This document shows, piece by piece, positions 22,231 through 34,180 of a stretch of 64,000 bases of DNA. Origin of the DNA: Sphagnum magellanicum (Eukaryota; Streptophyta; Sphagnopsida; Sphagnales; Sphagnaceae). The stretch spans positions 14,322,001 to 14,386,000 of the forward strand of contig CM038910.1 in NCBI GenBank assembly GCA_021904315.1, in the 5' to 3' direction. Below the pieces are notes generated by a model. That model saw only the letters and a list, made by a program, of their open reading frames with translations, was not told where the DNA came from and searched no databases. The first letter of the stretch is position 1. The number at the start of each line of letters is the position of its first letter. The translations under genes and the position numbers were made by a program.

Positions 22231-23059
22231 ATTCCATACTTGTGAATGGAATCTTGCATCTTTTCATAAATATGTTTAACACATCAACCTTCAATTGTTT
22301 TAACAAATCTTTGCGTAATACATAGTATGATAGGGTTTGTCACATGTTCAAGACTCAAAGGTTGCTTTCACAACTTCTATGAACATCTGGTGTCACATAA
22401 CATTGAAAGGATTTCATTTCATAAAGAAAGTCGCCCATTTATTATCCAACTTTTGTTTTTTGGTTGAATTCAAATACTTTAATAATGAAACTTGTTAGAA
22501 GGTGCAAATGCCATTTTTCGTGGATTTATTGGGACCATTGTGTTATTTGTAAGTGGGGTGCAAGTTTAAGCCCTTTTCACTTGAGATTGAAATATATTCT
22601 CTTTCCATTGAAGGGTTTGGTGTTTGAATGGCCCATTAAAGATTGGTACAAACATGTCGTTTAATGGTTGAGGGGGTTTAAGATAATGCCTTCACTTGCG
22701 CCCATGTCTTTGAACACATCACACAAATATTTTTACAACTATCAAATATTCACACATTATTTGCCACATGTTTTAAATTAGGGAAATTTTAAAACAATGA
22801 TCTTATATGTTGAAAAATTCATGCCATTAAATTCCAATTGCTTGTGATGGTGCCACTTGGTGATACCAAAATCCACCACATGACACCATGAGGAATTTTG
22901 GGTGAAAATTCTTTTATTATTCAAACATTGATCTTGGCCATCCATTTTTAACATTCATTTTGAATGGACCTAAATTGTGATACGTGACACAATCAAAATT
23001 ATTCACTTGGCATATTAATTGCATTTTGAAAAATAAATCAAATGAATATTTATTTGAGT
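22231..23059. other. Intergenic DNA, no supported gene
   Basis: No repeat or coding region recognised. A 66-codon open frame near 22464-22664 shows no known motif. Confidence 0.4.
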
Positions 23060-23545
23060 AAGTATGTAGGTATGTACATATGCCTATGTAGGTAGGTAGG
23101 TGGGTAGGTAGGTATGATATACCTAAGCTACATACCTATTTATTTACCTTGGTAGGTAAGTAGAAGTGGGTTAGAAAGTAGCCATGTAACTCTTGTTATT
23201 TCATTTTATGTTTTATGATTTGGGTTATGTTTATTTGAGCTCATTCCAAATGAAACATGTTTTTTTATTGTGAAAACATTAAAAAAATAAAATTTATATA
23301 GTTTATAATGTGAGGTTGGAGGACAAAACATATGGGCAAATTTTTCCAATTGCACCTTAATTGCAAATTGAGTTTCAACAAAAAGGATTTTCCCATATGT
23401 TTTGTGTTCATTTTTTAATTTTGTAGATTATATAATTTTTAAAAGTAAATAGGAAATTAATGAGCTAACTAATTAATTAATTAGCCACTAATTAATTAAT
23501 TAGCCACTAATTACTCACCTACCTACCCACTTACAAACCTACCTA
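23060..23545. repeat. Foldback element with GTAG microsatellite arms
   Basis: A left GTAG-rich arm (about 23070-23165, with a run of gtaggtaggtgggtaggtag) is answered by a right arm with cacctacctacccactta (about 23516-23535). At the centre, acaaaacatatggg (about 23323) pairs with cccatatgttttgt (about 23391) across about 55 bases. The whole stretch can fold over nearly 490 bases. It may be a MITE-like or foldback transposon whose arms carry microsatellite DNA. Confidence 0.55.
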
Positions 23546-26500
23546 TAAATGTTAAATATTATTTAATTATTTAATATATAATTCATTAAAATTTATTTTT
23601 AATGAAATTAATTAATTCAATATTATTTTAATTATAAATTTAAATGACTAAATCAATTGTTTAAAATAAAAATTGATTGATTAACCAATTTAAATAAAAT
23701 TTTAATCAATCAATCAATCAATTAAAATATTAATTATTAATTATATTAAATTATAAAGTTATTAACTTATTTAGTTGTAAATCAGTTTTAATTAATCAAT
23801 AATATTAAGTATATAGTTTAATTCATGAATAATTAATTAATTTTTATTTAATAGTTAATTAACTATCTTCAATTTAATAATTATTAACCATAACTCTTGA
23901 TTAATAAATATGAATTATCAAACACTTCATTAAATATAATTTAATTGATATACTAATATATTTTATAATAAATTCTAAATAAATAAATTATAGTAAATTA
24001 TAAACTTATGGATTAAATTTTTTAATTTTAATTAATCATTGATAATAACTCAATAAATGAAGTTGTGAAATTTTAGTGAAGATTTTTATAAGCTATGTAA
24101 CTATTTAATTACTAATTAACTTTATTCATTAGTTAGTTATAATTTATAGATTGATTAATAGCTTAAAATTAAAAAGTTATCAAATAAATTAGTAAATAAA
24201 ATTTATTATATGTTAAAATATTTAATTTATTAAATAAATAATTAATTAATAGATTGTGAATTATGTATTGATTATTTAGTATTAAAATATTAAATATAAT
24301 TTATGTTTGATTAACTTACTTAACTTATTATTATTGCATAGATTTCATTATAATCAATTGATTATTATTATTAATTCATGAATAATTATTGATCAATTTT
24401 AGTTCATTAATTAATATTCCATATTTATATTATTAATCAATTAGTTGATAGTACTAATTTATCAATAATCAATATTGGTTTAATATGAAGATGATATAAT
24501 CATAATAGGACTTTGGTACTATAATTTAATTGTACATTACAATAAACATGGTATATTTGTAAACAAACCACAATATATAATGAAGATGGAATTGTTTTAA
24601 TGTAATATGTTCATAACATGAATTAATACATGTTTAATATATGTTGAATGTAGGTTAAATACATTTAAATATGTTAAATAGGTTTAATGTATGTTTAATA
24701 TATTACATGTTAAATATACTCTTAATGTAGTCCAAAACACCTTAATGTCCATAAATTGTATATGCACAATAGAAGGAATAATCAAATTAACAATTGATTT
24801 TACAACTAAATGAACACAATGACCTATTTTTGGATGAAAAACCAAAAAAATAATCAATACAAAAAGATGCACAATTTATTAGTTGCACCATAATCTCAAT
24901 AATAATAATGAAATAAAAAAGATGGATACTAATTGTAAAAATGATAAAACATAGTAACAAATGATATATAGTCACATGTAGTTGCAAATTAAATAGTTAC
25001 ATAATATAAGATTTCTAGTAATGATGTTGACACATGGCTTTTAGGTTAATAAGTAAGTAAGCCTAAGGTAGGTAAACATTATTACCTACATTTCCTAGGC
25101 TAGGTAGGTAGGTAGTTAAGCCTAAGCAAGTAGGTAGGTGATTTGGGATTATTGTATTTTATTTTGGGTTTAATCTTTAGGGCGAAACTTTTTTTTACTG
25201 GTTTAATCCAAATGTCACTTCTTTTTTAATACTCCTAATGTAGTTAGTTATACATTTTACTAATTTGAAAAGCAAGACAAACAATATGGGATAAAATCTT
25301 GCAACTATTGCAAGATAAGCTAGTGAATAAACATTTAAACTTTCAAAAAATTTAGATCCTAGTACATTGTCCTTTTGTTTTTCAAATGCAAAAAGTTTTT
25401 AAACCCTAATGATGCACCCACATCTATTTAGATTATTAAAAAAAGACACAAAATGAAGAAAACATGGTTGTCAAAAGTAAACAAGGTCAATGTTTGGTCA
25501 CTTATTTAATTCACATTTTAAAATTCAACACATTTGTCTTATTCATGGTTTTTTGTGTTGTTTCTTCACCTTGGGAGTTAAAAGAATTAGTGTATATTTT
25601 AACTTGGTACACCCATATCACTTTAGTTTATTGAAAATTAATATATATAAAAAAGGAAAACATGAGGCTTAAAAATAAATGGTCTTTTTTTCGAAAATAC
25701 ATTATGTGATGTTGACATGTTTCATGCTATAATGTTCCTTTTTTTTTGGAGTTGAAACATATCATGTAAAGATTACCTCAGTGTTCCCATGATGTTTTAC
25801 ATCACACAAAATAGACAAGAAACAATAAAGATCCAAAATTGTTTTATCATTAAAAAACAATGAATGATGGGTAGTTTTACCTTAACATAATCTATTTACT
25901 AGGTAATACCAACTATCATTAATAGCTGATAAGTAATAAGATTCAATATTAATCTAGAATATAAATATTAATGTATAATAATAATAGTAATAATAAACTT
26001 ATTAATATACTAATAATTCATATATTTATATTATATTTTTGTAGTCATAGTTAATTATATAATGAACTAATAATAATAATAATAATAGTAATTAGTAATT
26101 GTAAAATAGTTGCAAAGAAGTTGATAATGAATGCTTCATTTATTCCAATTGTATTATAATTGTCATGTGTGATTATTGTGCAACTTGTTAACAAAGTCAA
26201 ACATGGTTGACCAAAACCATATATATAGTACATACACTCATTTGTAAAAGGGTCCATCTTGGAACTAATATGCAATTACAATGGAACTCCATGAATGTTT
26301 TATGTGGCATTTTATTTTTAATTCCTTGTATTTTCCCTAGGATACTTGCAACAAAGTTGTAAATTAATTGTTTCAAAGTTTTAGCTGTAAGGAAGTGAGG
26401 TTTCTATGAACACAATTTTTTGTAGTGTTGCATGTCTTCTTTCTATTTATTTATGTTGGTGTTTAGCTTATGTTGTTGCTAGTTTTCAATTTGATTAATT

Positions 26501-28039
26501 ACAAGCTAAATTTCACCTTGTTGTTTTCAAATTGGACTAACCTTTTCACATTTATTTTTTCTTTCACCTTGTTGTTTGCTATCACCACTTGTATGTTTCT
26601 ATTTTCTATTGATTTTCGTCAATCCCTAGGAGTCATTTCACAATTCTTTGCTCATTTCTCTCACAATTTTTTGTTGTTGCCTTCATGGAATTTTCAACTT
26701 TAGATGTTAATGTTAATGTGCAAGATGAACCGAACCCTAATGACTTGTGTGATGTTCATGTGGGGTTGGCAACATATGGTAGGAGCAACAACACTATGAA
26801 CTAAAGTGCAAAGCAAGAACACCTTTTACCAATCTAAATTTTTTGTCTTTTCAATGTGATATGAAGTATTTGTAGATTTGAAGTCCCCATGGACATTTGT
26901 AGCAATATGCTAGTTTTATCTTTTCAATGTGCATTGAAGCTTGAATCATTTGTAGTTTGTACTCTCTCTTAAACCCTAGACATTTGAAGCAATATGACCT
27001 TTTGGGTTTTGAATATGGGTTGAAGCATTTGCAATCACCCTAGACATTTGAAACAATTTATCATGGAATCTTTTCAATGTTTGTTGTTTCTTGTGAATTC
27101 ATTAAAAGAAAGATATAAAAGTGGTTGTAATCAGGTTTTGGCAAGTATCTAGTGTGTAATGTAAATTTTAAATAATTAATCATGGTTGTGTTTATAATTA
27201 GTAGAATGTAGTTGTTTAAAGGTTCTTTGGCTAGGAATCACATCATCTATTTGCTAATTTTCTCTAAAAAACACTAACATAGAATATCATTTTCCAAAGC
27301 TACCAAACCCTTGCCCAACGAATTTTTAAAAATTGCAAAATATGTGATATTTGAACCTAGCTAGTTTTTTTATAATGAGATTCTTCAAAAAACCATATTC
27401 AACTTTTTTTTTGAAAATAAAAAAGTCAAATAATTCTAATTCTAATTAAAACTGAAATAAAATATTACAAATATCATGGCATGGCCCTCATGTATTTTAA
27501 CACATTTATCCATTATGACCATGACCTAAGCATTATGTGCCATATTAGAAAAAATTGCAAGTGTATTAAATAATAAATGAAAATACTAATTCCAATGATT
27601 GTAATTAAATTTTTTTATAGCGTGGAGCCATCATGAGGGATAATGCACAAGGTTCCTTTCAAAGGAAAACTTTATGTTAACAAGAGTGATAAGAAATTGT
27701 TGATTCCATGTGAGTTGAAAAGGATTTAGTTTAAATTTCTTTATTTCAAAGTATAGAATAATTTTCAATTCAATCATGAAGACTTTCGAAGCATGTTATA
27801 ACTTATGATGTAATGAGGCCTATATAGTTGTTGGAGTTGTTCAAGTTTCATGTTTCAAAATGATGGTCGAATTGTACATTTGTCACATGATTGTATGATT
27901 CAAATTATGTGACTTTTTATTCATTGCATTAATTGCAAGGTCAATTAGATAATAACATTTGTTTCATATTTTACATGTCCCTTCATTTCTTATTTTGGAA
28001 CATTCATTAAAAAGAAGAAAATGAATGTTGAAAATGGAC
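23546..28039. other. Extremely AT-rich intergenic DNA, no supported gene
   Basis: From 23460 to about 24480 the sequence is nearly only A and T, dominated by attaatta words. A second GTAG-type patch lies at 25040-25140. Between 26840 and 27080 the phrases 'ttttcaatgtg', 'tgaagcat.tttg' and 'ccctagacatttgaa' recur three to four times, a diverged array of about 100-bp units. Short open frames show no family resemblance. Confidence 0.5.
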
Positions 28040-28880
28040 ATTCAATATTGGGAACTCAATAAATCAAAAGAAAACACACATTATAAAATGTAAGAAAAAA
28101 ATGGTTAGATGTGCAATTTCACCTCATTTTAAAAAAGTCACAGGCTTTGAAGTTTGGTTTAAAGCACAAGGGATTCACATTAGCATGAGTCGACCCTTCC
28201 CATTCTTAAATGATTGTTCATGCTAACATGAGTTTTTTCATTCTTTTTTTTCAAATTTTCATTTAAAAAAATGAAAATCAATAAAATTTCCTTGTTGCAT
28301 CAAACATATTATTAAAATTTGGGGCTTGATACACCATTGAAAGCACATGTCACTATTTGTAAGAGAAAGTGACCATAGGTGCAATTACACCTAATTTGGA
28401 GAAAGTTATGGGCTTTTTGAAATTTGGTCAAAATGCACAAAGGATTCATGTTGGCATGGGTCTTAATTTCCCATTGTTATTTAAGGAACTCATACCAATG
28501 TGATTCCCTTTTTATAGCTAAATGGGAATTTACAACGGTGTGATTCCCTTTATTTTTTATTGTAAGAACTTTTCATTTTTTTAACATTGAAATTTGAAAG
28601 AAAAAAAAATGTTATTGACATCATTTTTTTAAAACTAAGGAGGTTGATAGGCTTTGGTATATATTGTTGAAAGTTGTAAGAAAAACTAGTCATATTTTCA
28701 ATTTCACTTCATTTTCAGAAAGTTAAAAGAAATTCAAGTTTTGTGGAAATGTGCTAATGAATCCCTTTATTTTTTATTTCAAAAAAATTATTTTAAAAGG
28801 AAAAAAATGCTAAAAACATCCCATTGCAAGAGATTGAGTTAGGTTAGGATGGTCAACTTTTTTATTTATTTAACATGAAT
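28040..28880. repeat. Three diverged tandem units of about 290 bp
   Basis: The units are marked by 'gtgcaatttcacctcatttt' (near 28111), 'gtgcaattacacctaatttg' (near 28379) and 'ttcaatttcacttcatttt' (near 28697). Each is followed by 'gaaagtta', 'gaagtttgg' or 'gaaatttgg', and 'ggattca' words. Units are heavily diverged. No coding potential seen. Confidence 0.65.
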
Positions 28881-30904
28881 TTTAAAACATGCAACTTTGA
28901 CAAGAATACATTTGCATCATTTAGTGTGGAGAATTTTGTGTTCTCCAAATCATTTAATGATGCCTATACTTCCAATGTGAATAGGAAAAGAGAATGCAAA
29001 ACATTATCACAAATATGTTAAGCACAACAAATGTGGCACCACAAGCTTCAAGGAAACATTTTTGTCACAATGTTTTACACTTGAAAATAATTGTCGTTGA
29101 ATTTTGTGATATGTGCATCATGCACACCATTGTGAGCACTATTAATCACCATTTGAAGTTTCATGAACATGATGATGTATGTTTTGCTAAAAAAAATGCA
29201 ATTACATGTATGGTTGGAATATATAATGATGTTGTCTAATAATAAAGCAACATAAATCATACATGCATCAATGCAAGTCACATAAGCCTTTTTTTAAAAC
29301 TCATTTTTTAGATTCTAGAAGTCTCAATAAGGTTAGTTCAATTTATTTCAAAATTTTGGCTTGGTTAGCATTGATTTCTCAAAATTAATAATTAAAAAAA
29401 TCTAATTATTGCCAAATCTGATCAAGTGCTATGGTTTCAAATTTTTTAAGGTGTACAAAAAATGTGTGACAATGTCACCATTTTTTATACTCCTTTAATA
29501 GTCTTGTTTCACCATGCATGTGCACACAAAGTGAATGTTATTGATGGTTTTAAATACGTGGTGGTCTAAAATATTGATCTATAAATTTTTTGACAAATTT
29601 TGACTCTTTGATAATGATTAGGATCAAAATGTAGGACTTTCATAAGGGTTGCCTCCTTTTTAACATGAATGGTACATGTTAAATTTTTTTGAACCTATGG
29701 CAATGGTTTGCATTGTTACTTGTGCCTACAAACATAAAAAGTTTTAGATTAGGCATATGTTTCAACATTCCCATTAAATGTTCATCATATTAAAATTTTT
29801 AGTTTAAACCAATTTAGATATGCATCCATTTTTATTTATTTTTTCATTAACCAAAATTGGTTGTCTATATTTGGGGGAAAAAATCCAATTTTGTAATCAT
29901 TCGACCATGAATGAACCCATTCAATCACTACTCTTCATGAACAACCGCTTATCAACCATTTAATTGATTACCAATTATATGTGGCATATGATGAATGAAA
30001 AAAAAATTGAACTTTTTTAAAGCATAGAGGTTATTTATTATGTATGAATGATGAGATTGGTTGTAAAATGAATAATACAAATGCAATATTTTTTATCGAT
30101 GAAAATCATTATGTGAAAATTTTATTATGTAAATTCAAATTAAAATTTGAATCCATATCCCATTTTCTACCTAAACCCCAATGAATGTTTGACTCTCAAT
30201 TTACTTGGAAGCAATGAAAATTAAAACATTCTAAAGTTTTGAGGAAAAGGCAAAAAAAAAAGGGAAAAAGGAAGTGTTTTTGAAAAGCTAGATATGACTA
30301 AAAACTTGCACATTTGTATAACTAAGAACATCTTTCCACTAAGGTTCTTATGATAAAATCTATCATGACAACCTTTTTCCATTACATTTTCCCACCTAAC
30401 TAAGATCATAGTCATTTCACAACTTTCATTGTTTCAAGTTGATCAAATGCAAGAGTTGTGAGAGTTATGAATCAAATTGAACATCCCCATAAGGTAACAT
30501 TTGTCACCAATTTTCAATTGGAACCCATGTGTAACTAAAAGATATGTAGAAAGTAGTTAGACTATCAATCTATTAAGATGCATTAATTATTATTATTTAG
30601 CCCTTTGTATTTATGCAATGGAAAGCAAGTGTTGTAATAGGGTCCACATCAATGGGTTTCCATTAGATTACTATGATTAACATTATTGTGTGTAGATATG
30701 ATCACAATAGATTAATGGAAAAAAATCCTAAAATTTTATCCTTTCAACTTGTCCATCAAGGACTTGCATGTTTAATCACTAACAATATGCATCATTGACC
30801 ACTTGTCCATTGCTTGACTACTAGCAATATGTCAACTACTTATTCCTTGTGTTTTCTAATGATGATTAAAACAAATAACCATTTTCCTAACACATAATCC
30901 ATCC
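28881..30904. other. Intergenic DNA, no supported gene
   Basis: AT-rich single-copy-looking sequence. Open frames at 28994-29239 (+) and 30221-30415 (-) have no recognised motif. Confidence 0.4.
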
Positions 30905-31325
30905 AAGCGTATAATAAAGAAACCCATAAAATCATCCCACTTATGGGCCCTTCTTTCATCCCCTAACCCCTCTTTTAACCCTTACACATTGTTATTTGTA
31001 AAGTAATGAAATTTCCTTAAATTAAAGCATCAAATGTTAAAACTTAGGATTAGATGCACGTTGTTTGAGAATAATTATAGTAATAATACATGTTAGAGTA
31101 GTGAAAATGTAGTAGCATTAGTGCAAGCGCTTAAGAAAAAGGAAAGATGGGTGACGAAACTAGTTTTTGCACCAAAATTAATGCAAAATCTAGTTTTGCT
31201 CGTTAATTTTATTTGTGAAAAAAATCAGCCCCTATTATTAATTTCGTGCTCTATCAAGATCAAACTGGCTAAACACACCTCCTAACTGCGAGACTTTACG
31301 AATAACTTTAATATCTTATTGGTTT
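30905..31325 (+). repeat. Dispersed repeat family C, copy 1 (one minisatellite unit)
   Basis: Segments 'aaaatcatcccactt', 'cccttctttcatcccct' (about 30930-30970), 'aaaaaggaaagat', 'gaaactagtttttgcaccaaaa' (about 31135-31180) and 'aaatcagcccctatta' (about 31222) recur in the same order and orientation at 40700-41240. Here the 69-bp unit occurs once. About 140 bases not present in the other copy lie between the two blocks. Confidence 0.75.
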
Positions 31326-32319
31326 CAAATTTCCTTTGAGAACTTTCATTGCTTACACCACCTCCCAATGTTTGGTTGAAGAGGGAACTTCAAGTACATG
31401 ATCATAATCACAATGAACCATCGTGCAAAAATCTTAAAAGGACTTTTCATAAACAAAATGAAATGCAACTTCAAAGGGAATCCATGTCCAAGCCATGAAA
31501 AGTTGTGCATCATCACATGTTTCAAATAGTCAAGCCACATAGAAGTCCATCAAAACGACCATGTTTTGAAACACATGACAAAAATAACTTCCCAACCTAA
31601 AATTTAATACCAAATGTAATTGCCGAGGTCAAAATCACACCACAATATTTCATCAAGTGTCCAAGAATCTTATGAATAATTTATGGGCTTCCATGCTCAT
31701 AACTTTGTCTTCCACACTAGGAGGCACAAGACTAGAAAGTTCTTCCCAAGATGCACATTTTAAATTGTATCTTGTACAAGGATTTGAAGTTTTTAAAGAG
31801 AAGATGATAGTTGGATATTTGCATCAACTTTCATGCGTTCTAGTAACTTTGACAAGTTGTGGAAGAAAACTTGGTGCACAAAGTCATCAAACCAATGTCA
31901 TCACACCACATTGCCAAGCAATCATTTGGAAGTATTCCAATCACAAATATGAATAAGATCTTTAAGCTAAGAGCAAAAAAATTGAGCAAAGATCAAGGAG
32001 ATGGTTGGAAAGACTTGAAGCAATTGGAGAAAAATAATGTTTCATGCCCTTATTTGGAATTGTAACAATGTTTTGTAGGTTCTTATCCAAATACTAGAGA
32101 TGGTTTGGTGCTCTTTGATGTATGGGTAAGTATTGAGGAGATGCATGTATTATTCTCTGGAGTGTTTCATTATTTTGCTAAGGTGTGAATGGCCTAACCT
32201 ACTTGCATGAAGCCACTATCATAGGGCACAACATTTGCATGCTAGTGGGACTGAGGAATAGGGTGCTTAGGGTTTTATATTTGATAAGGAATAAGGTATT
32301 GTGACTCATATTAATAAGT
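31326..32319. other. Intergenic DNA, no supported gene
   Basis: Of more ordinary composition than its surroundings, with open frames of up to 99 codons (31657-31956, +). The frames hint at a decayed coding element, perhaps retrotransposon gag, but no motif is clear enough to name. Confidence 0.3.
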
Positions 32320-33690
32320 TGTGGGGACCCCCCAAAGTCCAATTCTTTTATTTTTATAAATTTGCATCTTTGATTAACCCATCAAAAAATAATAATAATA
32401 AATAAAAATCAAGCTTTGGACAGTCCCAAAATAGGGATGTTTGTAATCTTGGCCTCCTTTGGGCTGGTCATATAGGTTACAAGAGTAGAACTCAGGGCCA
32501 AGGATATATTATGGGATGAAGTGAGGAGCTACTGGGAACATGTTGGGGAACACATTGGGAACTTGATGGGAAACAAAAAAAGTCCAACACCCCCCACTAA
32601 TCCCCAACAGATGCATGAGTGCCTCACCTCATTGCCTGCAAGAAAATTTTATGCTGAGTGGAAAGAAATTCATTTCTTGGACATTGAATTCATACCTTAT
32701 GAATTGTCAAGTAGAAAAAAATTGCTTTCCTTGATTGTGATCCGCTGCCAATGATTTTGGCAAAATGGCCATGAATTGCAATGACGAGCTGGCTAATATA
32801 TCGCAATTCTGTTGTTATATATAGAGAGAGCTTAAGATTGTGGTGGGTACATAGTGTGATTCATATTGATTTGTTCATGGGTATGCTCACAACTTTTTTC
32901 TTTTTTTAATTTAATTTTTAAAGGAGTCACATTGATTGGCCCAACCAACACCAATTTTTTTTTGGAACATCGAGGGCACTCACTCCCCAATAGAAGCATC
33001 TCTTTGGACCCTCAATGACAAAATAGAAACAAATGTGTTCCTGTATGTCCCACCTTTTCAGTTTATGTACAAGGGAGTCCAACTTGGGGCAAACCAAAAT
33101 GAGATAGAACAGAGATGCTATTGGGAACGTGTTGGGGGAACAACTTGAGAACTTGGGGAACATGATGGGAACACATTGAGAGCAACAGCAACAAAAAAAA
33201 CAAAAAACAAAAAACAAGAAAAAAATTTCCCTCATGAGAAAAGCTGGACCCCTCATGTGTGCATGCTGAGCCTTCTCATTGGCTGCATGAGATTTTTATT
33301 CCACAACTGTTTGTCGCCATTTTTGGCCTGGGGCACAAACTGTGGGACATGGTATTGAATCTCGATCCAAGCGTTGAGCTCACAGTATTCTGAGGGACTT
33401 ATTCTAATTAGTTAGGGGTGCCTCACAAGTCCAACTTTTTTTTTGGGGGGGCAATGAGCCAATTTGATTGGCCCATCACCAAAAAAAATAATGTTGAAAC
33501 TATGGAGACCCCCCAAAATAGTAGATTCTATGCAAAGATGGAATGCCTCGCCCTTTGGTCCACCTATATAGGTGAGAAGGGGAGGACTTTGCTCAAAACA
33601 TATGGGATTGAACACAAGGTGCTATTGGGAACACTCTTGGGGAACACATTGAGAACCTCGGGAACATGTTGGGAACAAAGGAAAAATGAA
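32320..33690 (+). repeat. Repeat family E, three local copies with TGGGAACA tails
   Basis: Three direct copies of about 280 bp lie near 32320-32600, 32925-33190 and 33410-33690. Shared parts: 'ccccccaaa', 'attggcccatca' or 'aacccatcaaaa', 'atataggt', and a closing tail built on 'gggaacatgttgggg' and 'gggaacacattg'. Intervening sequence differs. The tail itself is a short minisatellite. There is no recognisable protein. Confidence 0.65.
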
Positions 33691-33887
33691 AAAAAAAAAC
33701 CTCCCCTGCCCCAAACTTAAAAGAAAAAAACTGGGGGTACTTATTTGTCCCTCTTTGACTTCATGTAACTATATGAACATTGTGTCGTGTCCTCAAATCT
33801 CATGGGCAGCAATGTTTTTTTTTTTTTTTTTTTTCCCTTCCATTTCTGCAAAGTAGCCAGTGGGGCCACAGCTGAAGGCAGGGTGGG

Positions 33888-34180
33888 TTTCTCTTTCAAG
33901 GATTTTGTGATACAGCCAAAGTGGTGGTCAGCCAGAAAATAATTTAGCCAAATCTGGCTATGTACTAGATATGAAAGTAGAAAAACATGGAAAATTTCTA
34001 TATTCTTGGCTATCTACTATAACTTCTTATCATAAAAATCTGGCAATTTGAAAAAAAAAAATTCTTCAAAATATGGTGAATTTGGGTCTTTTTTTTCATG
34101 AAATATCCTTTGCATAGGTTGAAATCATATTTTTCAGGTCGAAAATTGGCAAAAACTGGCCAGGAAAAGAAACACTGGCT
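33888..34180 (+). repeat. Dispersed repeat family D, copy 1
   Basis: The stretch from 'ttcaaggattttgtgata' through 'taatttagccaaatctggct' and 'tatgaaagtagaaaaac' to 'ttggcaaaaactggcc' matches the reverse complement of 39735-40060 over nearly 290 bases. Weaker matches lie at 45015-45140 and 48355-48545. Confidence 0.75.

Noticed and set aside
23080..25140. Direct repeats with short spacers suggesting a CRISPR array
   Set aside because: The GTAG/CTAC words are a microsatellite in a eukaryotic intergenic region. There are no uniform repeats and spacers, and no cas genes.
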